Source: Mycolicibacterium peregrinum
GTDB taxonomy: Bacteria; Actinomycetota; Actinomycetes; Mycobacteriales; Mycobacteriaceae
Direction of reading: 5' to 3'
Length of the DNA: 64,000 nucleotides
Assembly (NCBI RefSeq): GCF_001665785.1
Contig: NZ_LZSO01000016.1
Coordinates: 1 to 64,000, forward strand
Under the pieces are notes generated by a model. The model searched no databases and was not told where the DNA came from. It worked only from the letters and a program-made list of their open reading frames with translations. Each line of letters starts with the position of its first letter. Position 1 is the first letter of the stretch. A program made the translations under genes and the position numbers. Below are positions 16,079-24,938 of the stretch, one piece after another.

Positions 16079-17002
16079 TCAGGACTGCGCTGCGGCGTCT
16101 CGCGCCGCTCGGTCGGGCAGGTCGGCGCCGGGCCGAGCCACCGTCAACGCCGCCGACAGCGCAGCGGACCTCAGGACACCCTCGAGCGCCTCGGTGTTGA
16201 TCCGGGACAGGTCGCGGCGGCGGTCCGCGCCGAGCAGCCCCAACGACCACACCGCGTCGAGCAGACCTGTCATGAAAGCGTCGCCGGCCCCGACGGTGTC
16301 CACCACCTGCACCGATTGCGCCGGGACCGACACCGAACCGGCCCGGCACACGGCGAATGCGCCACGCTCGCCCGAGGTCACTGTGACGATCGACGGGCCG
16401 ACCTCGAGCCAGGCCCGCGCGATTTGCTCCGGGGAGTGCCGGGGGTCCAGCCAGCGCAGATCTTCCTCGGACGTCTTGACGATGTCGACGCGTTCGACCA
16501 GCCGGTCGATGCGCCCCCGCGCGATGTCGTCGTCGCGGATCACATCCGGGCGCACATTCGGATCGAAAGTGAGGGTTGCCGACATTCGATAGGCATCGAG
16601 CAGTGCGGCGGTGGCGCGGCACCCCGGTTCCAGCACGGTCGCGATCGAACCGGTGTGCACCAGCAGCGGGGTCGCCACCTCGGGGGTGCCGGTCAGCTGC
16701 CAGTCGATGTCGAATCGGTACCGGGCCGATCCTGCGGCGGTCAGCGTGGCCATTGCCGTGGGTGTCCGGCTTGCGCCGGTGCTACCCGAGACAAGTTGTA
16801 CCCCAGAGCTTTCCACGTACTCGACGATGCGCTTGCCGTGGTCGTCGTCGGCGATGTGGGTGAGGAAGTCGACGCCGCGGCCCAGCCGGCCGAGACCGAC
16901 GGCAACATTGAGTGGGCTGCCGCCGACGTACTCTCCGACGACGCTGCCATCCCGTTCGACGATGTCGATCAGTGCCTCGCCGATGACCAGAGCCCGGCTC
17001 AT
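16079..17002 (-). CDS. PfkB-family carbohydrate kinase (fructokinase-like)
   Basis: A 307-residue ribokinase-fold sugar kinase. Signature 1 is at YVGGSPLNVAVGLGRLG (near residues 24-40) and signature 2, holding the catalytic Asp, is DTVGAGDAFMTGLLDAV (near residues 240-256). N-terminal ALVIGEALIDIVE is typical of fructokinases, but substrate specificity cannot be proven from sequence. The ATG at 17002 is chosen because the family start MSRALVIGE is there; upstream residues are unrelated. The stop lies 6 bp from the end of the convergent MocR gene. Confidence 0.88.
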   Translation of the reverse strand: MSRALVIGEALIDIVERDGSVVGEYVGGSPLNVAVGLGRLGRGVDFLTHIADDDHGKRIVEYVESSGVQLVSGSTGASRTPTAMATLTAAGSARYRFDIDWQLTGTPEVATPLLVHTGSIATVLEPGCRATAALLDAYRMSATLTFDPNVRPDVIRDDDIARGRIDRLVERVDIVKTSEEDLRWLDPRHSPEQIARAWLEVGPSIVTVTSGERGAFAVCRAGSVSVPAQSVQVVDTVGAGDAFMTGLLDAVWSLGLLGADRRRDLSRINTEALEGVLRSAALSAALTVARPGADLPDRAARDAAAQS

Positions 17003-17025
17003 GGCTCCATGGTAGGTGGGATCGG

Positions 17026-17685
17026 CTACAGCCGTCCGGCGATGAACCCCGCCGCCTGGTCCGGGTACGGCGGGAGCTCGTATGCGCTGTGTGCCGCGCG
17101 CAGGCGCCCACCCTCGACACAGATCGGATCGCCCGGGCTGCACAGGTCGATGGCCCGTCCCGCGAACTGGCCGGTACCGGACAGCGGAGTGCCGAACCGG
17201 TTGCCGGGATTGCCGAACACCGCGACCGCGGCGACGCGGTCGGCGAGGTCGGGCGGCAACGCGGGAGCCGAGCCGATCGTGCCGATCCGGTCACCGATCG
17301 GCGGCACGCCCGCCAACATCGAGACGGCCGCCGCGCCTTGCGAGAATCCGCCGAGCACCACCCGGGTGCCGGGGCATTGGTCGGCCAGCCAGGCGATGTG
17401 TCCGGCGGCGTCGTTCGCTCCTTCTGCGGTGGTCAGGAAGTTGAGCCCGGCCGGATAGTTCACCGCGTACACGCCGAGGCTGCGGGGCGCGATCCTCGGC
17501 CCGAGTTGATCGACGAGCGCCTGGCCCACCCGGCCGATCCCGGGCGGCTCGCCGGTGCCGCGGGCGAAGACCACCTCGACGTCCGAGCACGGGTCGGCCG
17601 ATGCCTGGGGTACCGGGCTGGTGAGAACAGCCGCCGCAATCGACACAGCGATGGCCGACCGGAGGGCTGCGGTGTTCAGCGACAT
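17026..17685 (-). CDS. Secreted cutinase-family esterase
   Basis: A 219-residue cutinase-like serine hydrolase. The signal peptide is SAIAVSIAAAVLTSPVPQASA, cleaved before DPCSDVEVVFARGTGEPPG. The nucleophile elbow GFSQGA is near residue 115 and the C-terminal Asp/His region follows DPICVEGGRLRAAHSAYE. Four Cys (PCSD, QCPG, LCSP, ICVE) match the family's two disulfides. Mycobacterial cutinases hydrolyse lipid esters outside the cell. The ATG at 17685 starts the signal peptide. It is 28 bp downstream of the 17714-18274 gene and could be the last gene of that transcript. Confidence 0.9.
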   Translation of the reverse strand: MSLNTAALRSAIAVSIAAAVLTSPVPQASADPCSDVEVVFARGTGEPPGIGRVGQALVDQLGPRIAPRSLGVYAVNYPAGLNFLTTAEGANDAAGHIAWLADQCPGTRVVLGGFSQGAAAVSMLAGVPPIGDRIGTIGSAPALPPDLADRVAAVAVFGNPGNRFGTPLSGTGQFAGRAIDLCSPGDPICVEGGRLRAAHSAYELPPYPDQAAGFIAGRL

Positions 17686-17713
17686 CAGCCCATGTTCACA
17701 TTTTGACGGCACA

Positions 17714-18274
17714 TCAGTTCGGTTCATCGCCGAACTGCTTCGAGACGCTGTCGCACAGCTTCCACGTCCCGCCCTCTTTGAGGAAGTACAGCGCGCCGTT
17801 CAGGGGTGGATCGGACCGGGTGAACTTGGCCTGCGCGACGTCCCCACGAACGGTCACGTCCGTGATGTCGATCGGCTTCTTTCGCGACGGGTCAGGCGAC
17901 TGGGGGCCCAGTGGATCCCAGGTGTCGAGCTGCAGAAGCTCGTCAGCCTCCTCCGCGCACATCATGTCCAGCACCTTTCGCTGATCGTCGGTGTCCACCG
18001 CCTCGGCGAAACTGATTGCTCGGGAACGGATCTCCCGTTCTGTCGAATTCGATCCGCCTGCGAGCGTGAAGTAAGCCAGCACACCTCCGGCGACGAGCAA
18101 CGTGGCCACCACGGTCGAGACGATCCACCATCCGGTGCGGGACTTCTTGACCGGCGGTTGGGGGGCCGACACGTACGGCGGTTGTGCGTAAGGCGCACTG
18201 GGCGGTTGAGATGGCGGCCATTGGGGCGGCTGAAATGGCGGCCAGGGTGGCGGTTGCGACGGAGGCATCGTCAT
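17714..18274 (-). CDS. Proline-rich single-pass membrane protein
   Basis: A 186-residue protein with a Pro/Gln-rich cytoplasmic N-terminus (repeated PPxxPP, residues 1-42), a transmembrane helix (WWIVSTVVATLLVAGGVLAYF, about 48-69) and an external domain of about 115 residues. That domain ends in a strand-rich part (VAQAKFTRSDPPLN, then GTWKLCDSVSKQF) like NTF2-fold DUF4878-type domains. It has two Cys. The ATG overlaps the stop of the upstream gene (ATGA), so both are co-translated with the exported nuclease-like protein. Function unknown; an envelope-anchored accessory is one guess. Confidence 0.72.
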   Translation of the reverse strand: MTMPPSQPPPWPPFQPPQWPPSQPPSAPYAQPPYVSAPQPPVKKSRTGWWIVSTVVATLLVAGGVLAYFTLAGGSNSTEREIRSRAISFAEAVDTDDQRKVLDMMCAEEADELLQLDTWDPLGPQSPDPSRKKPIDITDVTVRGDVAQAKFTRSDPPLNGALYFLKEGGTWKLCDSVSKQFGDEPN

Positions 18275-18975
18275 TGCTCGTCCCAGCGACGCATCAGGAG
18301 CTCGTCGAGTTCCGCGCCGAAGTCGCCGGGCGGATCGAAATTGCCTTCATACGCGAGGGTCACCTGCCCGGGGAGGCGGCTGTTCACGCAGTAATACAGC
18401 TGCCCTGAATCCTTCGTGAACCACATCATCTGCGAGGGTCGGGACTCGATCTCGGCAAAACTCTCGCTCGGAAACCAGTCATATCCTTCCAAGCTCTCCC
18501 ACGCGTCTGGGCGCTTGATTCCATAAGACTCCCAATCCTGGGCGGTAAATCCCGGGTGTACCTCGCGCAGGAATGTCTGTACGGCAGCAGGAAAGCAATC
18601 GAAGAATTCTGCCGTGGGCTGTCCGAGGACGGCCGGATCCCAGCCGAGCCACAGTGCTGGAAAGCCGTCTCTGGCTTGTCCAGCCACGTAAATGAGAACG
18701 TTTTCGACCGAACCGCCCGATTGTCGGCGAAAGACCCTGACATCCGAGAGTTCGTCCCGAAATCGTCGGGCAAAACCGGGAAGCAGTTCGATGAAATCCG
18801 AGCTCCACAAGGACAGGGCGTGGCGACATCTGTCCGATGAGGTGTCGGCAGATGCGATCGGTCGCCATTTCTCCGGTATGTCTGCCAGATCCGGTGATTG
18901 TGCCCCGACCGGGGTCCACGTGGCATCCCCGCCGCCCACCTCGGCGAGGATGTCGCCGACTTCATTCTCTGCCAC
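18271..18975 (-). CDS. Hypothetical cytoplasmic partner of the nuclease-like protein
   Basis: A 234-residue acidic, aromatic-rich protein with no signal peptide or membrane segment, and no family I can name. The middle is Phe/Trp-rich (PALWLGWDPAVLG, FFDCFPAAVQTFL) and the C-terminal part is YDWFPSESFAEI to LYYCVNSRLPGQVTLAYEG. It starts with GTG at 18975; the AGGAGG ribosome site overlaps the stop of the upstream secreted protein, so their translation is linked. Location directly after an exported HNH-like protein suggests an immunity or chaperone role, but no immunity-family motif is seen. Confidence 0.65.
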   Translation of the reverse strand: MAENEVGDILAEVGGGDATWTPVGAQSPDLADIPEKWRPIASADTSSDRCRHALSLWSSDFIELLPGFARRFRDELSDVRVFRRQSGGSVENVLIYVAGQARDGFPALWLGWDPAVLGQPTAEFFDCFPAAVQTFLREVHPGFTAQDWESYGIKRPDAWESLEGYDWFPSESFAEIESRPSQMMWFTKDSGQLYYCVNSRLPGQVTLAYEGNFDPPGDFGAELDELLMRRWDEQ

Positions 18976-18984
18976 TGTGACCTC

Positions 18985-19878
18985 CTAAGGGCCCTGGCTT
19001 GCCAGGAGCGCATTGATCAGGTTCTGCATGTCGGTCATCTTTTGCGTCTGCAGCGCTATCTGCTCATCCACCCAGGCCGAATCGGCTTTCGGCAGCAGCC
19101 GGAGAGGACTGCCCGAACTCTTGCCCGAATTCGGGCCGGTACCCATCCATTGCAGATTTGCGGGAGTGGTCGCAACGATCATCATGTTGCGGGCATTCAG
19201 GTCTTTGAATCCGGGCATCTGGATGAGCGCGGCGAGTGGAACAATGTGGTCGGCCGAAACCTTTGGTGTCTTGCCGTCCGCGTGGAACCCATATGTTTCG
19301 TTCGGGTACGCCCGATTCGTATCTGTTCCACCCGGTCGAGGCGTCCCGTTGAGGGGCATGTCGCCGATTTCTCTTGCCGAGGGCGGGTTGTCTTTGCGGA
19401 TTTCCCTGTGCAGCCCGGAAAGTTCTTTGGGGATCAAGTGGCGCGCTCGATCCATGTCTTTGACGCCGGGCAGGGGGCTTGGGGTCCATCCGGATCGCGC
19501 GACACCTTGTCGTTGGTTTTCGACCTCTCGTAGCTTTGCCGGGCTGGGTGATGCGAACGCCGGGCCGCCCGGATTCCCGTCGTTTATCAGGCGGACGGCC
19601 TCGACGCACCCCCGATCGCGTTGCTGCAGCACCGCCCGCTCGGCGTTCAGTGCGTCGGCTTCGGCGTTGTAAGCGTCGACGGCCGCGTGGTCGTAAGGAT
19701 TGGGCTGGTAGCTGTTGTGCTGACTTCTGCGCTGATCATGGCTGGCTTCGGCGGCGACCAGATCCGGACAGATGTCCATCTTCGTCGTGGTGGCGTGCGC
19801 AGCCGGTGCTGCGATCAAGGCGTTGGCGAAGACCAGGATCGTGAGGATCAGGGCTACAACGGAACTGCGTCGATTCAT
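18985..19878 (-). CDS. Exported protein with HNH/EndoVII-like C-terminal domain
   Basis: A 297-residue protein. Residues 1-30 are a signal peptide (VVALILTILVFANALIAAPAAHA). Residues about 40-110 look helical or coiled (NAEADALNAERAVLQQRDRG). The C-terminal 130 residues contain KVSADHIVPLAALIQ, then DLNARNM, TPANLQWM and GPNSGKSSG. The order Asp-His...Asn...Asn...Lys resembles the HNH/EndoVII fold, including the DHNNK toxin pattern as I recall it. The ATG at 19878 has GGGGGAAGG upstream. It heads a tight three-gene cluster. A nuclease toxin exported with a partner is the leading idea; an inactive HNH relative is the alternative. Confidence 0.65.
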   Translation of the reverse strand: MNRRSSVVALILTILVFANALIAAPAAHATTTKMDICPDLVAAEASHDQRRSQHNSYQPNPYDHAAVDAYNAEADALNAERAVLQQRDRGCVEAVRLINDGNPGGPAFASPSPAKLREVENQRQGVARSGWTPSPLPGVKDMDRARHLIPKELSGLHREIRKDNPPSAREIGDMPLNGTPRPGGTDTNRAYPNETYGFHADGKTPKVSADHIVPLAALIQMPGFKDLNARNMMIVATTPANLQWMGTGPNSGKSSGSPLRLLPKADSAWVDEQIALQTQKMTDMQNLINALLASQGP

Positions 19879-20048
19879 CTCGGCCTTCCCCCAAGGTCGC
19901 ACCCGCGCCCGAACATCACGTTCTTTGCGGCACGTCGATCGGGATCATTCTATGGCCGTTGATACCAGGTGGTGGCCGCGAAACAGGTGTCCTCGGAAGG
20001 ATGACTGATAGGCATTTGCCACGCGATGTCCGCGTATAAGTTGGGAAC

Positions 20049-22316
20049 ATGGAGCACTATGAACGGGTTCGGTTGACGAACCCAGACAAGGTGCTCTATC
20101 CCGCCACCGGTACCACCAAAGCCGAGGTGTTCGACTATTACCTCAGCATCGCCGAGGTGATGCTTCCCCACGTGGCCGGCCGTCCGGTAACCCGAAAGCG
20201 TTGGCCGAACGGGGTGGCAGCGGCGTCGTTCTTCGAAAAGCAGTTGGCGTCTTCGGCGCCGAGCTGGCTGGAGCGCGGCAGCATCGCCCACAGGTCGGGT
20301 ACGACCACCTACCCGATCATCAACACCCGCGAGGGGCTGGCCTGGATCGCCCAGCAGGCCGCGCTGGAAGTGCATGTGCCGCAATGGCGGTTCTCCGCCG
20401 ACGGCAGCCAGGGCCCGGCCACCCGCATCGTGTTCGACCTCGATCCGGGTGAGGGGGTCACCATGCCGCAGCTGTGCGAGGTGGCCCAGGCGGTGCGCGA
20501 ACTCATGGGTGATATCGGGCTGACGACGTATCCGCTCACCAGCGGCAGCAAGGGGCTGCACCTGTATGTGCCTCTGGCCGAGCCGATCAGCTCCCGTGGT
20601 GCGTCGGTCCTGGCCAAGCGGGTGGCCCAACAACTCGAGCAGTCGATGCCGACGCTGGTCACCGCCACCATGACCCGCAGTGTGCGGACGCAGAAGATAT
20701 TTCTGGACTGGAGCCAGAACAACGGGGCCAAGACCACGATCGCTCCGTACTCGCTGCGCGGGCGTGAGCACCCGACCGTCGCCGCGCCCCGCACCTGGGA
20801 CGAGATCGGCGACCCGGATCTGCGTCACCTGCGATTCGATGAAGTGTTGCAACGGGTTTCCGATGGCGGCGACCTGCTGGCCGGGCTCGACGAGGACGCA
20901 CCCCCGGTCGACAAACTCACCACCTACCGCAGCATGCGCGATGCGGGTAAGACCCCCGAGCCGGTGCCCCGGGACGTTCCGGCGACGGGAAACAACGACC
21001 GGTTCGTGATCCAGGAACATCACGCCCGGCGGTTGCACTACGACCTACGGTTGGAACGCGATGGCGTGCTGGTGAGTTGGGCCGTGCCCAAGAATCTTCC
21101 TGAGACCACCGCGGTGAATCACCTTGCCGTGCATACCGAAGACCACCCGATCGAGTACCTCACCTTCCACGGCTCGATCCCCAAGGGGGAGTACGGCGCC
21201 GGGAACATGGTCATCTGGGACACCGGCACCTATGAGGCGGAGAAGTTCCGGGTCAGCGACGATCCAGAGGCTCGCAACGGTGAGGTCATCTTCACCCTGA
21301 ACGGCAACCGCATCGACGGCCGGTACGCGCTGATCCAGACCGAGGGCAAGAACTGGCTGGCGCACCGGATGAAGGACCAGAAGTCGGCCATACCCGAACC
21401 GAAGGACTTCGCGCCGATGCTGGCCACCGAGGGTTCGGTGGCCAAACTCAAGGCCGGCCAGTGGGCATTCGAGGGCAAATGGGACGGCTACCGGCTGCTG
21501 GTGGACGCCGATCACGGCCGCCTGCAACTGCGTTCCCGCCGCGGACGTGACGTCACCGGCGAGTACCCGCAATTGGAGGCGCTGGCCGCCGATCTCGCCG
21601 ACCACCACGTGGTGCTCGACGGAGAGGTGGTGGCACTCGACGACTCCGGGGTGCCGAGCTTCGGCGAGATGCAGAACCGGGCCCGCTCCACCCGCGTCGA
21701 GTTCTGGGCCTTCGACGTTCTGTGGCTCGACGGTCGGTCCCTGCTGCGCGCCAAGTACTCCGACCGGCGAAAGGTGTTGGAGGCGTTGGCCGCCGGCGGC
21801 GGCCTGATCGTTCCCGAGCCGTTGCCCGGCGACGGTCCCGAGGCCATGGAACATGCCCGCGAAAACCGGTTCGAAGGCGTCGTCGCCAAGGAGCGGGACT
21901 CTACCTATCAGCCGGGCCGGCGGTCGGCCTCCTGGATCAAGGACAAGATCTGGAACACCCAGGAGGCGGTGATCGGCGGGTGGCGCCAGGGGGAGGGTGG
22001 GCGCACGAGCGGCATCGGCGCGTTGCTACTTGGTGTTCCGGGCCCCGACGGACTTCAGTTCGCCGGCCGCGTCGGCACCGGGTTCACCGAGAAGGAACTG
22101 GCCAAGCTGAAGAAAATGCTGGCGCCGCTGCACACCGAGGAATCCCCATTCGACAAGCCGCTGCCGAAGCTCGACGCCAAAGGGGTCACGTTTGTGCGGC
22201 CCGAGCTGGTCGGCGAGGTGCGTTACAGCGAGCGCACCAGCGACCACCGGCTGCGCCAGCCCAGCTGGCGCGGGCTGCGGCCCGACAAGACGCCCGACGA
22301 GGTGGTGTGGGAATAG
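20049..22316 (+). CDS. ligD: Multifunctional NHEJ DNA ligase D
   Basis: The 755-residue product has the mycobacterial LigD layout. Residues 1 to about 290 form the polymerase/primase domain (RLTNPDKVLYP, metal-binding FDLDPGEG). About 310-455 form the phosphoesterase domain (DRFVIQEHHARRLHYDLRLE, GSIPKGEYGAGNMVIWD). About 465-755 form the ATP ligase with EGKWDGYR, nucleotidyl Lys at about 477, and DGEVVALD. Length matches the tuberculosis protein. It seals broken ends with Ku (gene at 12966). It starts with ATG at 20049 and faces the convergent oxidoreductase gene 15 bp after its stop. Confidence 0.97.
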   Translation: MEHYERVRLTNPDKVLYPATGTTKAEVFDYYLSIAEVMLPHVAGRPVTRKRWPNGVAAASFFEKQLASSAPSWLERGSIAHRSGTTTYPIINTREGLAWIAQQAALEVHVPQWRFSADGSQGPATRIVFDLDPGEGVTMPQLCEVAQAVRELMGDIGLTTYPLTSGSKGLHLYVPLAEPISSRGASVLAKRVAQQLEQSMPTLVTATMTRSVRTQKIFLDWSQNNGAKTTIAPYSLRGREHPTVAAPRTWDEIGDPDLRHLRFDEVLQRVSDGGDLLAGLDEDAPPVDKLTTYRSMRDAGKTPEPVPRDVPATGNNDRFVIQEHHARRLHYDLRLERDGVLVSWAVPKNLPETTAVNHLAVHTEDHPIEYLTFHGSIPKGEYGAGNMVIWDTGTYEAEKFRVSDDPEARNGEVIFTLNGNRIDGRYALIQTEGKNWLAHRMKDQKSAIPEPKDFAPMLATEGSVAKLKAGQWAFEGKWDGYRLLVDADHGRLQLRSRRGRDVTGEYPQLEALAADLADHHVVLDGEVVALDDSGVPSFGEMQNRARSTRVEFWAFDVLWLDGRSLLRAKYSDRRKVLEALAAGGGLIVPEPLPGDGPEAMEHARENRFEGVVAKERDSTYQPGRRSASWIKDKIWNTQEAVIGGWRQGEGGRTSGIGALLLGVPGPDGLQFAGRVGTGFTEKELAKLKKMLAPLHTEESPFDKPLPKLDAKGVTFVRPELVGEVRYSERTSDHRLRQPSWRGLRPDKTPDEVVWE

Positions 22317-22331
22317 CGCCGGCCGCCGCGA

Positions 22332-23342
22332 TCAGCCTCGTTCGTCGAGCGTGATGACGACTTTGCCGGCCTTGGCTTTGCCGTTCTCGACGTAGGCGAC
22401 GGCTTCGAGTGTCTGGTCGAAGGGAAAAGTGGAGTCGATGACCGGGCGCAAGTGGCCTTCGTCGTACAGGGCGGCAAGCTCTCGGAGCTGTGTTCCGCTG
22501 GCGTGCATGAAGAAGAACGAGTAGTGCACGCCGAGTTTCCTGGCCGCTCTGCGCACCTTGCGGCTGAGGAACGACAGTACGAACTCGAAGGGTTTGGGTG
22601 CGCCGAGTTGTTTGGCGAAACCGGCGTCGGGTGGGCCGGTGACGCCGATCGCCAGGCCTCCGGGTTTGAGCACGGTGAGTGACCTCATCAGATTCTCGCC
22701 GCCGACCGAGTCCACCACGAGGTCGTAGTCGGAGAGGATCTGGGAGAAATCCTGTGTGGTGTAGTCGATGACTTCGTCGGCTCCGAGGTTGCGGACCAGT
22801 TCCGCGCGGGCGCCGTTGGCCGTGGTCGCGACGTGGGCCCCGAGATGCTTGGCGAGTTGGATGACGGTCGACCCCAGGCCGCCGGCGCCCGCGTGGACGA
22901 GGACTTTCTGGCCGGGCCCGACGTGGGCTCGTTCGACCAGGATCTGCCAGGCGGCCAGGGCGACCAGTGGGACCGCGGCGGCCTCCGGCGTGGACAGGGT
23001 GGCCGGCTTGAGCGCGACGTCAGCCTGGTCGATCGCGATGTACTCGGCGAAGGTTCCGATCCGCAGGTCGCGAGGGCGCGCATACACCTGGTCGCCGACG
23101 CTGAAGCCGCGGACATCGGCGCCAGTCTCGGTGACCACACCGGCGACATCGTGGCCGAGGACGAAGGGCAGGCGGTACTTCAGCAGCTGCTTGAACTCTC
23201 CGTTTCGGACCATGATGTCCAGCGGGTTGACGCTGGCTGCGCTCACTCGTACCAGTACGTCATTGGTGCCGACCCTGGGTTCGGGTACTTCGGTAGCGCG
23301 GAGGGGGTGCTTGCCGTACTGGGTGACGACGAAGGCCTTCAT
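22332..23342 (-). CDS. Zinc-independent NADP-dependent MDR oxidoreductase
   Basis: A 336-residue quinone-oxidoreductase-like MDR enzyme. The N-terminal catalytic domain has GHDVAGVV near residue 62. The Rossmann domain has VLVHAGAGGLGSTVIQLAKHLGA near residues 148-170 (AGAGGLGS motif). No structural-zinc Cys cluster is present. These enzymes reduce quinones or enones with NADPH. The ribosome site GAAGGGAA precedes the ATG at 23342. The TetR gene ends 4 bp upstream, so the two form an operon under the 23987-24014 operator. The true substrate may be the inducer sensed by the TetR protein. Confidence 0.9.
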   Translation of the reverse strand: MKAFVVTQYGKHPLRATEVPEPRVGTNDVLVRVSAASVNPLDIMVRNGEFKQLLKYRLPFVLGHDVAGVVTETGADVRGFSVGDQVYARPRDLRIGTFAEYIAIDQADVALKPATLSTPEAAAVPLVALAAWQILVERAHVGPGQKVLVHAGAGGLGSTVIQLAKHLGAHVATTANGARAELVRNLGADEVIDYTTQDFSQILSDYDLVVDSVGGENLMRSLTVLKPGGLAIGVTGPPDAGFAKQLGAPKPFEFVLSFLSRKVRRAARKLGVHYSFFFMHASGTQLRELAALYDEGHLRPVIDSTFPFDQTLEAVAYVENGKAKAGKVVITLDERG

Positions 23343-23346
23343 CTGG

Positions 23347-23937
23347 TCATTTCCCTTCAGGCTCGGAGTCGAGGAGCAGCTGTGCGTTGATGATTCCGGA
23401 GGCGAGGATGTCGTCGGACAGTTGCCGGTCGGAGACCGCGCGTGCGAGTTGCAGGGTGGCGACGAGAACGGTGAACAACCCCACGGCCGTGGTGCGCGCG
23501 GTGGAGGGCCGGCGTGGAGACAAATGCGCGGCGATGACATCGACGATCGACTGCATTCCCTCGGTGTAGGCATCACGCACAGCGTCATCGCAACGGCCGA
23601 TCTCGTCGAGCAGGGCTGCGTTGGGGCAGCCGGTGCCCGGATGGTCGCGATGATGCGGCGAGAGGTACTCGCGCACGAACGCTTCCAGTGCTTCTCGCCC
23701 GGAGGGCAGTGCACTCAGGCTGTCGCGTTGCGCCTGTAGCTGGTCGGCTACGACATTGGCCACCAGATCACCTTTCGACGAAAAGTGCGCGTAGAACGCG
23801 CCATTGGTCAGCCCGGCATCGGACATGAGTGTGGCGATACCCGACCCGTCGATGCCGTCCTGCTTGAAACGCTCGCTGGCGGTTTCGATGATCCGACGTC
23901 GAGTCTCGGCTTTGCGGTCCGTAGTGGATCGCGCCAT
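23347..23937 (-). CDS. TetR-family regulator
   Basis: A 196-residue regulator. The N-terminal HTH is TRRRIIETASERFKQDGIDG to IATLMSDAGLTNGAFYAHFSSKGDLV. Residues 100-196 are the ligand domain, with an NAALLDEIGRCDDAVRDAY block as in AcrR/NemR-type regulators with a Cys (TGCPN) that may sense electrophiles. The ATG at 23937 is chosen because it begins the standard TetR start. It is co-transcribed with the MDR oxidoreductase and divergent from two alpha/beta hydrolases, over a perfect 28-bp palindrome. Confidence 0.9.
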   Translation of the reverse strand: MARSTTDRKAETRRRIIETASERFKQDGIDGSGIATLMSDAGLTNGAFYAHFSSKGDLVANVVADQLQAQRDSLSALPSGREALEAFVREYLSPHHRDHPGTGCPNAALLDEIGRCDDAVRDAYTEGMQSIVDVIAAHLSPRRPSTARTTAVGLFTVLVATLQLARAVSDRQLSDDILASGIINAQLLLDSEPEGK

Positions 23938-23986
23938 GGCTACCTCCCGGTCTCGAAGCTTGTCCTTGCCAATCCTAGCACTCAAG

Positions 23987-24014
23987 CTTACGATCGTAAT
24001 ATTACGATCGTAAG
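23987..24014. promoter_or_regulatory. TetR operator: perfect 28-bp palindrome
   Basis: The 28 bp from 23987 to 24014 are a perfect inverted repeat. Each half contains the 12-bp palindrome TTACGATCGTAA, so the site is two tandem operators meeting at ATAT-like AATATT. It lies midway between the TetR start (23937) and the hydrolase start (24078), so one protein can control both directions. Confidence 0.88.
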
Positions 24015-24077
24015 ATCAAATCGAATTGAGGGTCGGCCCCACTCGGCGGCCGCACTGAAACAGCGAAAGGCGCCGCA

Positions 24078-24911
24078 ATGACTTCCTGGAAAGACGCACC
24101 GACCCGCACCATCGACGTCGACGGTGTGGCATTCGCCTATCGGGAACTGGGCAGCGGCTCAGACATTCCGGTGGTGTTCCTGCACCACCTGACCGCCGTC
24201 CTCGACGATTGGGATCCGCGCATCGTCGACGGCATCGCCGCTCGCCACCGAGTGATCGCGTTCGACAATCGCGGTGTCGGTGCCACCGGAGGGTCGGTGC
24301 CGCCCACCGTCGAGCAGATGGGCACAGACGCGATCGACTTCATCCGCGCTCTGGGTCTCCAGCAGGTTGATCTGTTCGGATTCTCACTCGGCGGTGGCGT
24401 CGCCCAGATGGTGGCACTGCAGGCGCCAGAGCTCGTCCGCCGCATCGTCCTGGCCGGCACGGGTCCGCGCGGCGCCGGTGGCATCGACAAGATGGCCACC
24501 ATTGTCGCAAGCGCTTATCTCAAAGCGGCACTCACGCGCAGCGACCCCAGGAACTTCTTGTTCTTTCCCCGTACCCCCGAGGGCAGGCACGCCGCCACGC
24601 AGTACCTGGGCCGGCTCAAAGAGCGGACGCGGAACCGTGACAAACGAATCTCCCTGCGCGCCGGCGTCGCTCAGATCAGGGCGATCCGGCACGCCGGGAA
24701 GAGCACCCCCGACGATCTCTCCGCGATCACCCATCCCGTCCTGGTCGCCAACGGGGATAAGGACCTCATGGTGGACAGCGGCCACTCAGCCGACATGGCA
24801 CGTCGGCTGCCCCACGCGCAGCTGATGATCTACCCGAACTCCGGGCATGGCGGGGTGTTTCAGCATCACCAGGCGTTCGTGTCCGACGCACTGCAATTCC
24901 TGGCCAACTAA
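24078..24911 (+). CDS. Alpha/beta hydrolase, first of tandem pair
   Basis: A 277-residue hydrolase. The nucleophile elbow GFSLGG has Ser near residue 101, VFLHHLTAVLDDWDP forms the oxyanion region, a candidate acid is in LVANGDKDLMV, and the catalytic His is in NSGHGGVFQ. FDNRGVGAT is typical of esterases, haloperoxidases and dehalogenases. The substrate is unknown. It is about 50-60% similar by eye to the next gene. The start ATG at 24078 has GAAAGG upstream. It is divergent from the TetR/MDR operon and probably induced with it. Confidence 0.88.
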   Translation: MTSWKDAPTRTIDVDGVAFAYRELGSGSDIPVVFLHHLTAVLDDWDPRIVDGIAARHRVIAFDNRGVGATGGSVPPTVEQMGTDAIDFIRALGLQQVDLFGFSLGGGVAQMVALQAPELVRRIVLAGTGPRGAGGIDKMATIVASAYLKAALTRSDPRNFLFFPRTPEGRHAATQYLGRLKERTRNRDKRISLRAGVAQIRAIRHAGKSTPDDLSAITHPVLVANGDKDLMVDSGHSADMARRLPHAQLMIYPNSGHGGVFQHHQAFVSDALQFLAN

Positions 24912-24938
24912 TCGCATACACGAACTCAGGAGATTGTC

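Noticed and set aside
19950..21038. 362-codon minus-strand frame opposite the start of ligD
   Set aside because: It overlaps the conserved LigD polymerase domain and has no recognisable motifs.
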